Positions 6,747 through 17,396 of a stretch of DNA of 64,000 bases are shown here, one piece after another; position 1 is the stretch's first letter, and every line of letters starts with the position of its first letter. A model generated the notes under the pieces. It ran no database searches. It worked only from the letters and a program-made list of their open reading frames with translations, and was not told the origin of the DNA. The stretch is from Thalassospira mesophila. Its GTDB lineage: Bacteria > Pseudomonadota > Alphaproteobacteria > Rhodospirillales > Thalassospiraceae. Location of the stretch: NCBI RefSeq assembly GCF_002115755.1, contig NZ_JFKA01000015.1, positions 1 through 64,000 of the forward strand, read 5' to 3'. Made by a program: the position numbers and the translations under genes.

Positions 6747-9700
6747 TCATTTGGCAGGCGTTTTAGCTTGGTCGCGGCTGAGAGCAAGAAACAGATCGTG
6801 CGGGACGCCGTCAAGCGGGAGATAGACCAGCGGAGCGGCGGGAATGACCCGCCCGTCAAGTCGGGTTACCGCGATGTCTGTCTGTTCCACGCGAATATCG
6901 CACACGGTGTCGGCCACTGTCAGTCGGGCGGAAAAACCTGGCCAGTCTTTGGGGATGTTCGGGGCGATACGCAGGCGGTTCCCCTCGCGGGTTATGCCAA
7001 GGATACCCTCGATTGCGGCACGGTGCATCCATGCGGCCGAGCCGGTGTACCAGCTCCAGCCACCACGCCCGATATGGGGGGCAATGGAATAGACATCGGC
7101 AGCCACGACATAGGGTTCGGTCTTGTAGCACTGTGCGGCGTCTGGCGTGCGTGCGTGGTTGATCGGGTTGAGCAGCGCAAACAACTCGGCGGCGTGATCG
7201 CCATCGCCCAGTCGGGCCCAGGCGAGAATGGCCCACATGGCGGCATGGCTGTATTGGCCGCCATTCTCGCGCAGGCCAGGCGGGTACCCGGCAATATAGC
7301 CCGGATCGTGGGTTTCGGGGGTGGGTCCTGTACCGAATGCCGGTTCGAACAGAAGTGACAAACCGTCCTTGTGGCGGACGAGATGTTGGTCGAACGCTTC
7401 CATCGCCTGTGCCGCACGCGCGGGTTCGGCCTGCCCCGATAGTACCGCCCAGCTTTGCACGATAGAATCTATGGCGCAGGCCGGGGCCGATGCTGTGCCC
7501 AGCCATGTGCCGTCATCAAAGGTGGCGCGTTTGTACCACGCCCCGTCCCAGGCATGGGTTTCAATGGACTGGCGCAGTTTCTCGGCCTGTTCGCGCCAGC
7601 GATTTGCCATGACGACATTGCGTTTCCCGGCCAGTGCTGCAAAAGCCAGCAGCGTTTGCAACAGCAACCAGCCAAGCCATACGCTTTCACCCTGGCCCTG
7701 GGCGCCAACGCGGTTCATACCGTCATTCCAGTCGCCAGTCCCCATTAGCGGCAGACCATGCTGACCGGTTAGCCGCAAGGCACGGTCTAACCCCAGCGCA
7801 CAGTGATCAAACAACGAGGCACCGTGGCCGGCATCATCAGGCAGGAAGAACGCATCATGCTCGTCCTTGCCAAGGAGATGCCCGTCGAGGAAACTGATTT
7901 GTTCGTCGAGTATTGCCGTGTCACCTGTGGCGTTGACATAGGCGGCAACCGCGTGCCCGAGCCAGACGCAGTCATCGGAAATACGGGTGCGCACACCTTG
8001 ACCGGAATGAGGGAGCCACCAATGTTGAACGTCGCCTTCGGGGAATTGGCGTGCGGCGGCGCGCAGCAAATGGGCGCGGGTGCGTGTCGGCTGTGTCAGC
8101 GTTAACGCCATGTTATCTTGTAACTGGTCGCGGAAACCATAGGCACCGCTGGCCTGATAGAAGGCGGCCCGTGCTTCGATCCGGCAGGCAAGTGTTTGAT
8201 AGGGCAGCCAGCCATTAATCATGATGTCCATGGCGCGGTCGGGCGTCTCGACTTGAAGATCACCCAGGGTCTCTTCCCAATAATTCTGAACCTTTGCCAA
8301 CGCCGCATGTGGATCGGTGGCGCGCATTTCGTGGACGAGCGCAACCGCTGCTGTCGCGTCGGGGCATTGGCCCAGCAGATGTACCAGTTCCACGCTTTCG
8401 CCAGGCGCCAATGTGACCGTTTTCATCAAAGCTAAACAGGGGTCGAGCCCGGCGCCTAGCCGGCCCGAGAGTGTTACATGCTGACGCAGTCCGGCAGGGG
8501 CGGCCGGACTGCCGCCTGATCCGAGAAACTCTGTGCGGTCGCCAGTCCAGCTTTCGGCGTTGCTGTCGGGGGAGAAAAGGTCGGCAAACATGACACGGCC
8601 GGGGAAGGCGGTGTTCCAGGGGTTGCACGCCAGAAGTGCGCCCGTGTTATGATCGCGAGACGTTATGAGGAACGGTGCCGAGGCCGCACGCGACACCCCC
8701 ATGACAGGTTCGCTATAGACCGCAACACTGAGCTGACGCGGCTTTGTTCCGGTATTGCTTAAACGTAATATCGATATGCGTACTGGTGCCTCACGCGGAA
8801 CAAATTGCACCATGTCACACGCGATATTGTCGGCCTGATGGGTAAACCGGCTATAGCCAAAACCGTGGCGTACGATATGCAGACCAACTTCATGGCCCGG
8901 CCTGTTTGCGGTTGCAGGAAGCGGGCGTGCGGTTGGCGAGATCAAGACGCCGCTGGTGTCGTCGCGGATATAGAAGGCCTCGCCGGACGGGTCTGCGACG
9001 ACATCGTTGGACCATGGGGTTAACTGGTTGTCACGACTGTTTTCGGACCAGGTGAAGCCACTGCCGGTGGCTGAAACCTGAAAGCCGAAGCCGGGATTTG
9101 CGATGACGTTGATCCATGGCGCAGGGGTGGTGTCGTTCGGGCCAAGCTGAATGACATATTCCCGTCCGTTTCGATCAAAGCCGCCAATGCCGTTAAAGAA
9201 TTCGAGCCCCTCACCACTGGCTCGGGGAATGGTTGTGTTGACGCGGGGTGCACGTACAATTGGAGCTGTGATCTCCGCTATGGGAACGACAGGTTCATGG
9301 AGCAGTGTGCCAAGCTGGCCGCCGATGTCTCCTCGCCGTGCCAGCAAGACAACCCGGGCGGCGGATAAAAGCTGCGCGCGTGCCTCGGGCGCTATCAGAT
9401 CGGCGCGGAGCGCAAATGCCGATCCCAGTGCCAGATGTTCACCGCTGCGGGGTCGAGATTGGCTACGGCGAAGGGCGGTGTCGATGGCTATTTGCAGATC
9501 CTGAACATAGGATGCAGGGTGTTCATTGAGAATAACCAGATCAACAGTGAGCTGTTTGTTGCGCCAATATTCATGGGCCTGAAGCAGGCTGCGGACCTGC
9601 CCGATATCGGCGGGATCGTCAATGCGCAGCAATACAATCGGCAAATCCCCCGATATTGCCAGCGGCCAGAGCCCCGACTGACGCCCCGCGCCCCGTGCTA

Positions 9701-12700
9701 TCATTTTGGCAGGCGGGCGGAAACGGGCGTCGTGATAGAGGATCGGGGCGGCAAGACGTTGAAAATCGGCGGCCTCGTCTGGCGAGATGCCAAGGTGGCG
9801 CAATTGCACCTGCGCGCGTGTCCAGGCCAGTGTGCGGGCACGGTCATAGGCATGGCGATCGTGATGACGGTCGATCAGGTCGATCAGCGCTTCGCGGCTG
9901 TCGGCGGCCACCATCCATATCATGACGTGTGCAGTACGCCCCGGGGCAATATGCAGCTGGTTGCGTAAGGCAAAAACAGGATCAAGCACGGTGCCTGTAT
10001 GCCCTGCCAACGGCGCGGGGTCGCTGATGGCGCGCGGCGGTATCTGAGCATGGTCGCGGCCAAGTGCTGTTGTCCGGTCGCTGTCATATTGCAGCGGCGC
10101 AGTTGTCTCGCCTTCGACAACGGTGAACTGTGCCGCCCAGATTTCGGGTTCTTCCGGGCTGCGGCGACGACGCCAGGCAACAAGGGCACCGTATTCGGGC
10201 AGAAATTCTGTCTGTACGAACATGCGAGAAAAGGCAGGGTGTGCGGTATCGGCGGCGGGCGAAGCAAGTGTTAGCTCGACATAGGAACTGACCTCCATGT
10301 CGCATGATTTACGACCTGAATTGGTAATCGACAGGCGGCGCACTTCGGCATCGGCCTCGCCCGATACCAGTATATCGAGCACCGTATCGATCTGGCCCGT
10401 TCTGGCGGTAAATGTCGTGTGATCCTCAAAAAACTGCACATCTTGCTGCGTTTTTACCTTGCCGGGTCCGCAGGGACCGAAACTGTGCTCTGTCTTTTCG
10501 GTAAGGTTGCGCAGATGCAAAATGGCACCCTGATCGTCACGCGTTGCATCTTCGCGCCAGCGGGTCAGGGCGATGTCGCCCCAGCGGCTGTAACCACCAC
10601 CGGTGGCGGTCAGCATGACGGCATAACGCCCGTTTGACATCAGATGACTGACGGGCGGCCCGCCGGGGCAACCTGCAATCCGGCGACCGCGTTCTGCATC
10701 GGATGGAAGAGCACGAGGGGCTGTAGGCTCTTCGAGCGGCGGCAAGACACGGGCGATGTCGCGCGGCAGACGTTCTTGCAGCAGCAATTCGCTGGCGCGG
10801 ATCATCGGTTCGCGGTGAAATCTCTGGCGCATCAACCCGTCACTAAGCGCATTGGCGATCGCAACGATGGTCATGCCCTGATGATGGGCCATATAGCTTT
10901 GCACGACAGACACACGCTGCCCCGGCAGTACCCGGCCGGGTGTAAAGTCCAGGGCTTCGTAAAAACCGCAAATGCCAAGCCCGCCTAATGCGTCCAGTGC
11001 GTCGTAATTGCGTCTCGCCGCACCGGGGTCAAGCATTGTGGCAAGCCCGGTTGCATAGGGAGCAATCACAAGATCGCCGGCAAGACCGCGTTTTAGCCCC
11101 AGCCCCGGCACGCCGAAGGTCGAATACTGATAAGTGAATTCGACATCCCGTGCGTTAAAGCCGGACTCGGATATGCCCCACGGAACGCCCTGCTCGCGGC
11201 CATAGGCGATTTGGCGGGCGACGACCAGGCGGCAGGTGCGGCCAAGCTGGCCCCCCTCCGGTTCGCGCATTACCAGTTCGGGCATCAGGTATTCAAACAT
11301 TGAGCCGGCCCAGGAAACCAGTGCTGTCCCGCCTTGGATAGCGGTTGCAGCCCGGCCCAGACGGAACCAGTGACGTAAAGGAACATCCAGCTTGGCGATG
11401 GCAAAAAGACTGGCCAGACGCGCTTCGGAGGCCAGCAGGTCGTAGCAGGATGGGTCCAGCGCGTTTTCGTGGACAGAATAGCCAATCGAAAGCAGCTTGC
11501 GGTCGGGATCCAAAAGAAATGTAAAATCCATTTCCATGGCCAGTTGGCGCGCAGTTTGGCCGAGCGTGTGCAAGTGATTCGTCAGTTCCGCGCTTTCGGC
11601 TTCTGTCATAAGAGCGTCGGTTGCGGCTTCAGCCAACCCGTCGTGTAGCAGCGACATCCACGAGGGGACAATTTCGTCTGGTAGCCTGTCAGACCCGTTT
11701 GCAAGGGATTGAAGAATGGCCCAGTCGATCTCGGCTTGCTTCAGGCTGTTGCGCAGCGCAAGGAGTGTTTTGTGCAAGGACGGATCGACAGGAGCCTGGG
11801 ACCGGGAGGCGTCAAACTCGATCAGATCGAGAAGATCTGTCAGGCCATTTGCCCGGTGCTGTGGATCAAATGCGGGGACTTCTGCCCACTCGTCGCATGC
11901 ATTTGCTAGAGCAATCAGATGGCCGGCCAGATTGCCACTGTCGACCGACGAGATGTAGGGCGGGTCGAGAACCCGACCGTCTCGCGTGTCATACCAATTG
12001 TAGAAATGCCCGTGAAGACGCGGTAGTGCTGCCATGGCGTCGAGGGTTGCGGCGATCCGTTTGGCGGCCTGCTTGCGGCCGATCCAGCCGAAATCCCGGG
12101 CAGCGGCTGTTGCCAGAAGATAGAGGCCGATATTGGTTGGTGAGGTTCGGTGCGCAACAGTCGGGCGGGGTTCCTCCTGAAAATTGTCAGGTGGCAGGTA
12201 GTTATCCTCGGCGGTGACGAAAGTTTCGAAATAGCGCCATGTACGACGCGCGATCAGGCGCAGGGCATTTGCATCCTGAGAGGTCAGGGCTGAATCGGGG
12301 CGGGGTTCGGGCACTTGGCTGACACGAAAGGCGATAAGCGGTGCGGCAAGCCAGACCCCGGCAAACGGCAGGATCAACAGCAGCGAAGCAGGTGCCACCA
12401 TGCCCGCCAGCCCGGCGCCAGCCAGCCCCAATGCGGTGCCCGGTGCCATGGCACGGGCAAAACCGCGCAGGTCGGGGCGGGGGGCGGCAGCGGCAGAGGC
12501 GGCCGTGGTCCATTCCAGCAGGTTGCGCCGGGAAACACACAGCCGCCAGAGCGTGCGCACGATGGCATCAAGCGAGCGCCAGGAGGCATCGGCAAGAAAC
12601 GCGGCGGCAAGCCCCGTCTGGAGCAAAGCCAACACCATATCTTCGCGCATGACCCGCAAATGTGTGCGTAAATGCAGCCCTGTCCGGTGCGGTACAGCCG

Positions 12701-15293
12701 AGATTGCAGCATGCAAAAAAGATGGAAGCATCAGGACGACCAACGCCAGTGCTGTCGCCAGCAGTGCCGCCAGATCGGGCAACAACCAGCCCAGTATCAG
12801 CATTGTCAGGGTAGCAGGTGCTAACAGTGAACGCCGCAGCGTGTCGAGCACCTTGATTCGGCCCAGTGCGCTGAGCCCGCCATCCGGGCCAAGCCACGGC
12901 AGAAGCTGCCAGTCGCCCCGGCACCATCGATGTACGCGGCGTGCGGCGAGGTCCTGGCGGTCGGGAAAGGCTTCGACCAGCTCCACGTCCGAGGCAAGCC
13001 CCGCCCGCGCGAATATCCCCTCCAGCAGATCGTGGCTGAGCAGTGTATTTTCGGGTACACGTCCGGTCATGACTGTTTCAAAGGCGTCAAGATCGTAAAT
13101 GCCTTTACCGGTAAAGGACCCCTCGCCAAAGAGGTCCTGATAGATGTCCGATGCAGCAGCGGCATAGGGGTCCATCCCGCCCGGTCCGGATGTGGCACGC
13201 AAAAAGGCAGTGCCGGTTCTTCCGGCAGGCAGGGAAGGGGTGACGCGGGGTTGTAAAACTGCGTGGCCAGCGGTTACCCGGCGCAGGTCCGGGTCAATCA
13301 CCGGCCGGTTTAACGGGTGAGCCATCTTGCCGATCAGCCGCTGTGCTGCGTCGCGCGGAATGCGCGTGTCGGAATCGAGTGTCAGGACATAGCGCACGCC
13401 CGCCGGCACAATAGGTGTGCCGCCATCGGGTGTACGATAATCGGTGTCGGTGGCACCGCGCAGCAGGCGGTTTAACTCGTGCAGCTTGCCGCGTTTACGT
13501 TCCCATCCCATCCATATCCGGTCGACCGGATTATAGCGGCGCTGGCGGTGCAGGTGTAAAAAACGCACGCCCGACGGACCCGGTCCGTAGCGCTGGTTTA
13601 GTCCGAGTATCCCCTGGGCGATAAGGGCCAGAAGAGGGGCATCGCCGGGCATGTCTTGTTGTGCTGCATCCAGCCCGTCGGTTAAAAGCGCAAAGGTGAT
13701 ATCCCCTTGCGCGCCGGAAAGAAAATGCATTTCCAATCCGTCGATTTGTTCTTGCAGATCATCGCGGGAATTGGTCAGAAGGGTGGGGACGACCACAATC
13801 GTGCGCAACGCTGCCGGGATGCCGCCTTCAAGTGACAGGCCCGGAAGTGCTGCCGCGGGCACAGTCCAGCCAATAACGCGGTCAACCAGAAGCTGCGCCA
13901 TGGCGCTGGCCGGAACCAGAGCCGCAAGCGACCAAAGCACCCACAAGGCCGGAGACGGCCCGAGTGCGACCGGTCCGGCGAGAATGCCAAGCAGCCAGAG
14001 ACTCAGCGCAAGCAATGCAATGGTGACACCAACAAGACTGCCGATATAGCCCGTCAGGCCGGGCTGGAAACGGATCCGGCGCCATCCTGTTTGCCGATAG
14101 CCGATCTTGCGTTCAAAGGCCGAGCGTCCTTCGGCCAGCAAATGCCAGCCGGGATCGCTGCGACGTAAAATTTCGGTATCTGCAAGCGGGCCTTTAACCG
14201 GTTCCGGCGCGGCATTTGCCGCCGCCAGCACCTGTCCGGCCACCTCGATTTCGCTGTTGTCGCTATGGCGGGAAAGATCCTCAATGGCCGTACGGTAAAG
14301 ATTCCGACTGGCGAAATCCATGGCGGAAAATCCGGGATATTCCCGCAGTTTTGCATCGACAAGGCTGACGCCTTCAAACAGGTCCGGCCAGTCCATTTCG
14401 GAGATTGTGCGCAGACTGGTAATGACGTTGCGGACCGTGACGTTGGATGCCCCCTGTCGTTCCTGGGCATGTTGCACTACCAGGTCGACTTCAGTGCCTT
14501 GTTTTGCCAGCCGTTTTTCAAGCCATGCAATGGCCGGGGTGGTCAGCGGATCGCAGTCGCGCAACCGTTTGGCCAGTTGTGCGGCAAAACCTTCGGGAAG
14601 ATCCTTATCAGGCTCAGCATCGATGTCAGAAAACACGATGGGTTGCGCACTGTCTATTCCCAAAATACGGTCTGCGAGCAGGTCGGCGTCGTGGCGACGT
14701 TGATGCCCAAAGGCGATCTGATCAGACAAACGGCGAAGGTTTTCCAAAAGCACAAGGCGCAGGGTAATCGGCACAGCCCAAAGCTCGCCAATGGTGAGCG
14801 GCTGTACCCGTTGATATGCGCGCAAATACCGGGACAATGCAGGCCCGTCGAGATGGCTGTCAGTATGGGCGACATAGGCCCAGATCAGCCCGAATACCCG
14901 CGGATATCCCCGAAACGGTCCTTTGGCGAGCTTGGGCAATATTCGATAGTAGCTTGGCGGCAGGTCGGTGCGGCATTCGCGTATCTGGGCGTCGACCTGA
15001 TGGTAATTATCGAGAAACCACTGTGCGGCGGGCACAATCGGGCGACCTGCGGTAAGTTCAAGGCTACAGGCTCTGCGGGTGGCCAGCAGGGCGATGGCGT
15101 TATTTTCCAGTCGGTGCTGCAACGAGGCAACATGCGGGGGAGATGCAGAAATTTGCTGTTCTTGCGCAAGACTTCTCGCATGCTGTTCCAGCCGTTCCAG
15201 CCCGAAAAGTTCGGCTCGGACAGGATTAACATCATCCCAGGGGGTGGTGCTGTCACGGTAGAACGGTAACAATCCAAGTAACCGACCGTTCAT
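6747..15293 (-). CDS. ndvB: Cyclic beta-1,2-glucan synthase
   Basis: This 2848-aa protein matches the size of NdvB/ChvB/Cgs (about 2830-2870 aa). It makes cyclic beta-1,2-glucan for the periplasm, used in osmotic adaptation and host interaction. Hydrophobic segments begin near residue 430. The GT84 glycosyltransferase region carries a DSD motif (LTLDSDTRIP, near 638) and a RW motif (VHRWCRGDW, near 788), followed by further membrane helices. A glycoamylase-like region (GISESGFN near 1375) comes next. The C-terminal GH94 phosphorylase-like domain contains GTGDWNDGMN near 2520, involved in chain-length control. The start ATG at 15293 gives MNGRLLGLLPF. No ndvA-type exporter is in the window. 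The gene looks intact despite the IS debris just downstream. Confidence 0.95.
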   Translation of the reverse strand: MNGRLLGLLPFYRDSTTPWDDVNPVRAELFGLERLEQHARSLAQEQQISASPPHVASLQHRLENNAIALLATRRACSLELTAGRPIVPAAQWFLDNYHQVDAQIRECRTDLPPSYYRILPKLAKGPFRGYPRVFGLIWAYVAHTDSHLDGPALSRYLRAYQRVQPLTIGELWAVPITLRLVLLENLRRLSDQIAFGHQRRHDADLLADRILGIDSAQPIVFSDIDAEPDKDLPEGFAAQLAKRLRDCDPLTTPAIAWLEKRLAKQGTEVDLVVQHAQERQGASNVTVRNVITSLRTISEMDWPDLFEGVSLVDAKLREYPGFSAMDFASRNLYRTAIEDLSRHSDNSEIEVAGQVLAAANAAPEPVKGPLADTEILRRSDPGWHLLAEGRSAFERKIGYRQTGWRRIRFQPGLTGYIGSLVGVTIALLALSLWLLGILAGPVALGPSPALWVLWSLAALVPASAMAQLLVDRVIGWTVPAAALPGLSLEGGIPAALRTIVVVPTLLTNSRDDLQEQIDGLEMHFLSGAQGDITFALLTDGLDAAQQDMPGDAPLLALIAQGILGLNQRYGPGPSGVRFLHLHRQRRYNPVDRIWMGWERKRGKLHELNRLLRGATDTDYRTPDGGTPIVPAGVRYVLTLDSDTRIPRDAAQRLIGKMAHPLNRPVIDPDLRRVTAGHAVLQPRVTPSLPAGRTGTAFLRATSGPGGMDPYAAAASDIYQDLFGEGSFTGKGIYDLDAFETVMTGRVPENTLLSHDLLEGIFARAGLASDVELVEAFPDRQDLAARRVHRWCRGDWQLLPWLGPDGGLSALGRIKVLDTLRRSLLAPATLTMLILGWLLPDLAALLATALALVVLMLPSFLHAAISAVPHRTGLHLRTHLRVMREDMVLALLQTGLAAAFLADASWRSLDAIVRTLWRLCVSRRNLLEWTTAASAAAAPRPDLRGFARAMAPGTALGLAGAGLAGMVAPASLLLILPFAGVWLAAPLIAFRVSQVPEPRPDSALTSQDANALRLIARRTWRYFETFVTAEDNYLPPDNFQEEPRPTVAHRTSPTNIGLYLLATAAARDFGWIGRKQAAKRIAATLDAMAALPRLHGHFYNWYDTRDGRVLDPPYISSVDSGNLAGHLIALANACDEWAEVPAFDPQHRANGLTDLLDLIEFDASRSQAPVDPSLHKTLLALRNSLKQAEIDWAILQSLANGSDRLPDEIVPSWMSLLHDGLAEAATDALMTEAESAELTNHLHTLGQTARQLAMEMDFTFLLDPDRKLLSIGYSVHENALDPSCYDLLASEARLASLFAIAKLDVPLRHWFRLGRAATAIQGGTALVSWAGSMFEYLMPELVMREPEGGQLGRTCRLVVARQIAYGREQGVPWGISESGFNARDVEFTYQYSTFGVPGLGLKRGLAGDLVIAPYATGLATMLDPGAARRNYDALDALGGLGICGFYEALDFTPGRVLPGQRVSVVQSYMAHHQGMTIVAIANALSDGLMRQRFHREPMIRASELLLQERLPRDIARVLPPLEEPTAPRALPSDAERGRRIAGCPGGPPVSHLMSNGRYAVMLTATGGGYSRWGDIALTRWREDATRDDQGAILHLRNLTEKTEHSFGPCGPGKVKTQQDVQFFEDHTTFTARTGQIDTVLDILVSGEADAEVRRLSITNSGRKSCDMEVSSYVELTLASPAADTAHPAFSRMFVQTEFLPEYGALVAWRRRRSPEEPEIWAAQFTVVEGETTAPLQYDSDRTTALGRDHAQIPPRAISDPAPLAGHTGTVLDPVFALRNQLHIAPGRTAHVMIWMVAADSREALIDLIDRHHDRHAYDRARTLAWTRAQVQLRHLGISPDEAADFQRLAAPILYHDARFRPPAKMIARGAGRQSGLWPLAISGDLPIVLLRIDDPADIGQVRSLLQAHEYWRNKQLTVDLVILNEHPASYVQDLQIAIDTALRRSQSRPRSGEHLALGSAFALRADLIAPEARAQLLSAARVVLLARRGDIGGQLGTLLHEPVVPIAEITAPIVRAPRVNTTIPRASGEGLEFFNGIGGFDRNGREYVIQLGPNDTTPAPWINVIANPGFGFQVSATGSGFTWSENSRDNQLTPWSNDVVADPSGEAFYIRDDTSGVLISPTARPLPATANRPGHEVGLHIVRHGFGYSRFTHQADNIACDMVQFVPREAPVRISILRLSNTGTKPRQLSVAVYSEPVMGVSRAASAPFLITSRDHNTGALLACNPWNTAFPGRVMFADLFSPDSNAESWTGDRTEFLGSGGSPAAPAGLRQHVTLSGRLGAGLDPCLALMKTVTLAPGESVELVHLLGQCPDATAAVALVHEMRATDPHAALAKVQNYWEETLGDLQVETPDRAMDIMINGWLPYQTLACRIEARAAFYQASGAYGFRDQLQDNMALTLTQPTRTRAHLLRAAARQFPEGDVQHWWLPHSGQGVRTRISDDCVWLGHAVAAYVNATGDTAILDEQISFLDGHLLGKDEHDAFFLPDDAGHGASLFDHCALGLDRALRLTGQHGLPLMGTGDWNDGMNRVGAQGQGESVWLGWLLLQTLLAFAALAGKRNVVMANRWREQAEKLRQSIETHAWDGAWYKRATFDDGTWLGTASAPACAIDSIVQSWAVLSGQAEPARAAQAMEAFDQHLVRHKDGLSLLFEPAFGTGPTPETHDPGYIAGYPPGLRENGGQYSHAAMWAILAWARLGDGDHAAELFALLNPINHARTPDAAQCYKTEPYVVAADVYSIAPHIGRGGWSWYTGSAAWMHRAAIEGILGITREGNRLRIAPNIPKDWPGFSARLTVADTVCDIRVEQTDIAVTRLDGRVIPAAPLVYLPLDGVPHDLFLALSRDQAKTPAK

Positions 15294-15492
15294 TTATAGG
15301 CCTCCAGGGCAAAATTTGGCCAAACACGGGCCGTAAAATGAAAAAAAAACGCATGCAGAACGATGTCTGTGAAAATACCCGCGTTGCAAATTAGCTGCGA
15401 GACAGGCACGGACCTGTCCTGCATGCGCTTGAAGCGGTCCGCTGTACTTCTCATCCGGTTTTGGAAAAGAAGACCAGTGTCAAAAATTCCGA

Positions 15493-15624
15493 TTAGGATT
15501 TTTTGGTTTTCGGTTTCGTCGCGATGGTCAGTCCCTTGTTGAATGACGGGACCGCAGCGACTTCTACCTTTTTCTGTTTCGGTTTCTTTTCTTCCCGGTT
15601 TTGACGGTTTTTGCCTTTGGCCAT
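15493..15624 (-). CDS. Small basic alphaproteobacterial protein, 43 aa
   Basis: The frame starts ATG at 15624 with an excellent ribosome site (AGGAG, six bases before the ATG) and ends TAA at 15493. The protein begins MAKGKNRQNREEKKPKQKK and ends ATKPKTKKS: Lys-rich and with no hydrophobic segment. Short proteins opening MAKGQ-x-R-x-NRE-x-KKPK are common in alphaproteobacteria, annotated as hypothetical, and this one fits that pattern. The function is unknown. It lies upstream of ndvB on the same strand, about 200 bases away. Confidence 0.7.
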   Translation of the reverse strand: MAKGKNRQNREEKKPKQKKVEVAAVPSFNKGLTIATKPKTKKS

Positions 15625-16297
15625 GTCTTTCTCCTGTGATGTTTGAAGCTGTGAAATCGTCGCCAAACCTCGACGTTCGGCGAAAGGTATGGCTGTAAGT
15701 TACCGGTTCCGATACGCACGCATATGCTGGTAATGCCACATGCCGAAGAGTTCTGAAGAATGTGTTGAGCAGAGTTGAGCGACATCAGGTGTCGGTGTTT
15801 TTCAGGTAGGTTTATGGCAACCCGGTTCTGTGCCCGCGGCACAAAGGGGATGGACACAGCACCAAGTTGGGAATCTTGCATTCGTCAATAATGGCCGATT
15901 GGCCGATTTCGCGATCGGGGGACTACGCCGACAGGACTTTGAAGGTCAGGATCGCGTGGGGACGGAGGTGTGGTCGGCTCAGAAAAGGGCGTTTGATTGC
16001 GGTATGCTGCAAGTAGGAGGATTTTTCAGTCGATAAATCTCAGGGTAAGTGAATTGCATGCATAACAACTACTTTCCATACTTCTCATATATCTCATTTA
16101 TAGGCGTTATCAACTCAATCTGAAAGAGAAAAATTATTTCGAAAATCGACCTGAAGGTGATTTTTCGCTTGTGAGGAGATTTTAGATCCCCGTTTTTGAA
16201 TGTACCGTCCTTGGAAATAGCTGTTCCCAAGACTGAGCAGGTTTTTGAGAGGTTGAAGTTCATCCCGATAGGCAGAAAATAGTGTTCCGGGCGGCTT

Positions 16298-16501
16298 TTA
16301 GTTTTGCTCAGCACTCGGTGTTTGCTGATGCCAAAGCCGGAACCATTCGTCTTCCTCAGGCAAATGGACGGTGGTGCAGAGCGCTTCGTAAATTGGCTCA
16401 ACTGCCCGTTCTGCCGATATGTGATAAGCAAGAACAGCGACATTGTGTTTATGGGTTATGACGGGTTCGGTAAATGCAACCGTTCGCCATCTCTGTGCCA
16501 C
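16298..16501 (-). CDS. Possible small hypothetical protein, 67 aa
   Basis: The frame starts at GTG (16501) and encodes a soluble sequence beginning MAQRWRTVAFTEPV and ending HQQTPSAEQN, with plausible protein composition. There is no clear ribosome site and no family I recognise. It may be a real orphan or a fragment of a decayed gene. Confidence 0.25.
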   Translation of the reverse strand: MAQRWRTVAFTEPVITHKHNVAVLAYHISAERAVEPIYEALCTTVHLPEEDEWFRLWHQQTPSAEQN

Positions 16502-16745
16502 GGCATTTTCACGTCAAATGGCTTCATCAAAAGTCCTTCCAGCGGGATGCGGCACACAATTCACGGGTTATTGTCAGAAGCTTTATTCTGGTCTCTGAAT
16601 ATCGGAATGCTCACTTGCTCAATAAGAGCCGTGATTGTGACAATGAAATAAATGCATGAATCGAATGCTTTTGGCACTCGATTGCCGGTCGGTTTGGTGA
16701 TGCCGTATAGGGTTCTGTATGGCAACAACCTGATCAGGCAGGCCT

Positions 16746-16830
16746 TCAAGCGATATCCTGAAGCATCGCGCGATCAAGTGTCAGGTCGGTAACAATCATC
16801 TTCAGACGGCTGTTCTCGTCTTTAAGGGGC
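16746..16830 (-). pseudogene. IS3-family orfA C-terminal remnant
   Basis: The minus-strand frame reads LKDENSRLKMIVTDLTLDR then AMLQDIA-stop. This is the leucine-zipper end typical of IS3-family OrfA proteins (pattern L-x-x-EN-x-x-LKK-x-V-A-x-LTLDK-x-ML-x-D). No orfB, N-terminal half or terminal repeats are recognisable, so only a scrap remains. Confidence 0.45.
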
Positions 16831-17004
16831 TTCGGCTGAAACGCGGCGCCAGACTGATGTCGGCCTTGCAGTTCCTTATTTTCAACCAGAACGTTGGCGC
16901 GGAAAACTTTAATTAAAACCGATCCGGTTTTCAGGGCACAGACTGCAATTTCTCAAGACTGACAATTGCGGCAGGCGAAACGTCCTGTTTTTGGTGCGCC
17001 CGTG

Positions 17005-17241
17005 TCATGGGCGCCGCACTGAATTACCACCATCTATGATTCGGTTGATGAGTGCGGCGACGGCCCGGTGCGTTTGCATTTCGTTTTCGGAACCGATACC
17101 GTTCTCGTGGGCGGCTGCGGAATCGCGCAGAACGCCTATAATCTCCTGTTCAGGGAGAAGCTTGTGATCGTTCATGGCAAGAAGGAGCGCCTCACAGATT
17201 GTGAGAGCTGCTATTCCTGAATGATCGTTCTGGTCGGACAT
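17005..17241 (-). CDS. Conserved small alphaproteobacterial protein, 78 aa
   Basis: The frame starts at the ATG at 17241 (MSDQNDHSGIAALTICEALL) and ends IIDGGNSVRRP. It is soluble and probably all-helical. Proteins of this length ending in the same IIDGGNSVR motif are recurrent hypothetical proteins in this group. The same frame stays open far upstream (to 17856), but that extension overlaps the Crp/Fnr gene on the other strand and has random composition, so I chose the internal start, preceded by GAAGGGA. Function unknown. It is divergent from the Crp/Fnr gene. Confidence 0.6.
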   Translation of the reverse strand: MSDQNDHSGIAALTICEALLLAMNDHKLLPEQEIIGVLRDSAAAHENGIGSENEMQTHRAVAALINRIIDGGNSVRRP

Positions 17242-17396
17242 CGGTGTCGGTCCCTTCTGAAAAGATAATCTCGGCCCCCGGAAACGAGCGCCTGATGATT
17301 TACACCAGCTTGTCAGGAAATGGCTTATACTAAGCTGATCTGTAGCAGTGCCTGCGACGATGATTTTGCTAATCTGGCCCAAATCCGGAGGGGCTT

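Larger units (their letters stand above)
15625..17004. other. Gene-poor degenerate region
   Basis: No frame here looks like a conserved full gene. The stretch 16060-16300 is AT-richer. A 68-codon frame (16298-16501) and an IS3 orfA trace (16746-16830) are the only coding-like parts. It probably represents decayed mobile or island DNA beside ndvB. Confidence 0.5.

Noticed and set aside
14265-15269. 334-codon plus-strand frame inside ndvB
   Set aside because: Antisense shadow of a GC-rich gene with no recognisable domain.
16069-16443. 124-codon frame in the degenerate region
   Set aside because: No ribosome site, no family resemblance and an unusual composition; probably chance in AT-rich DNA.
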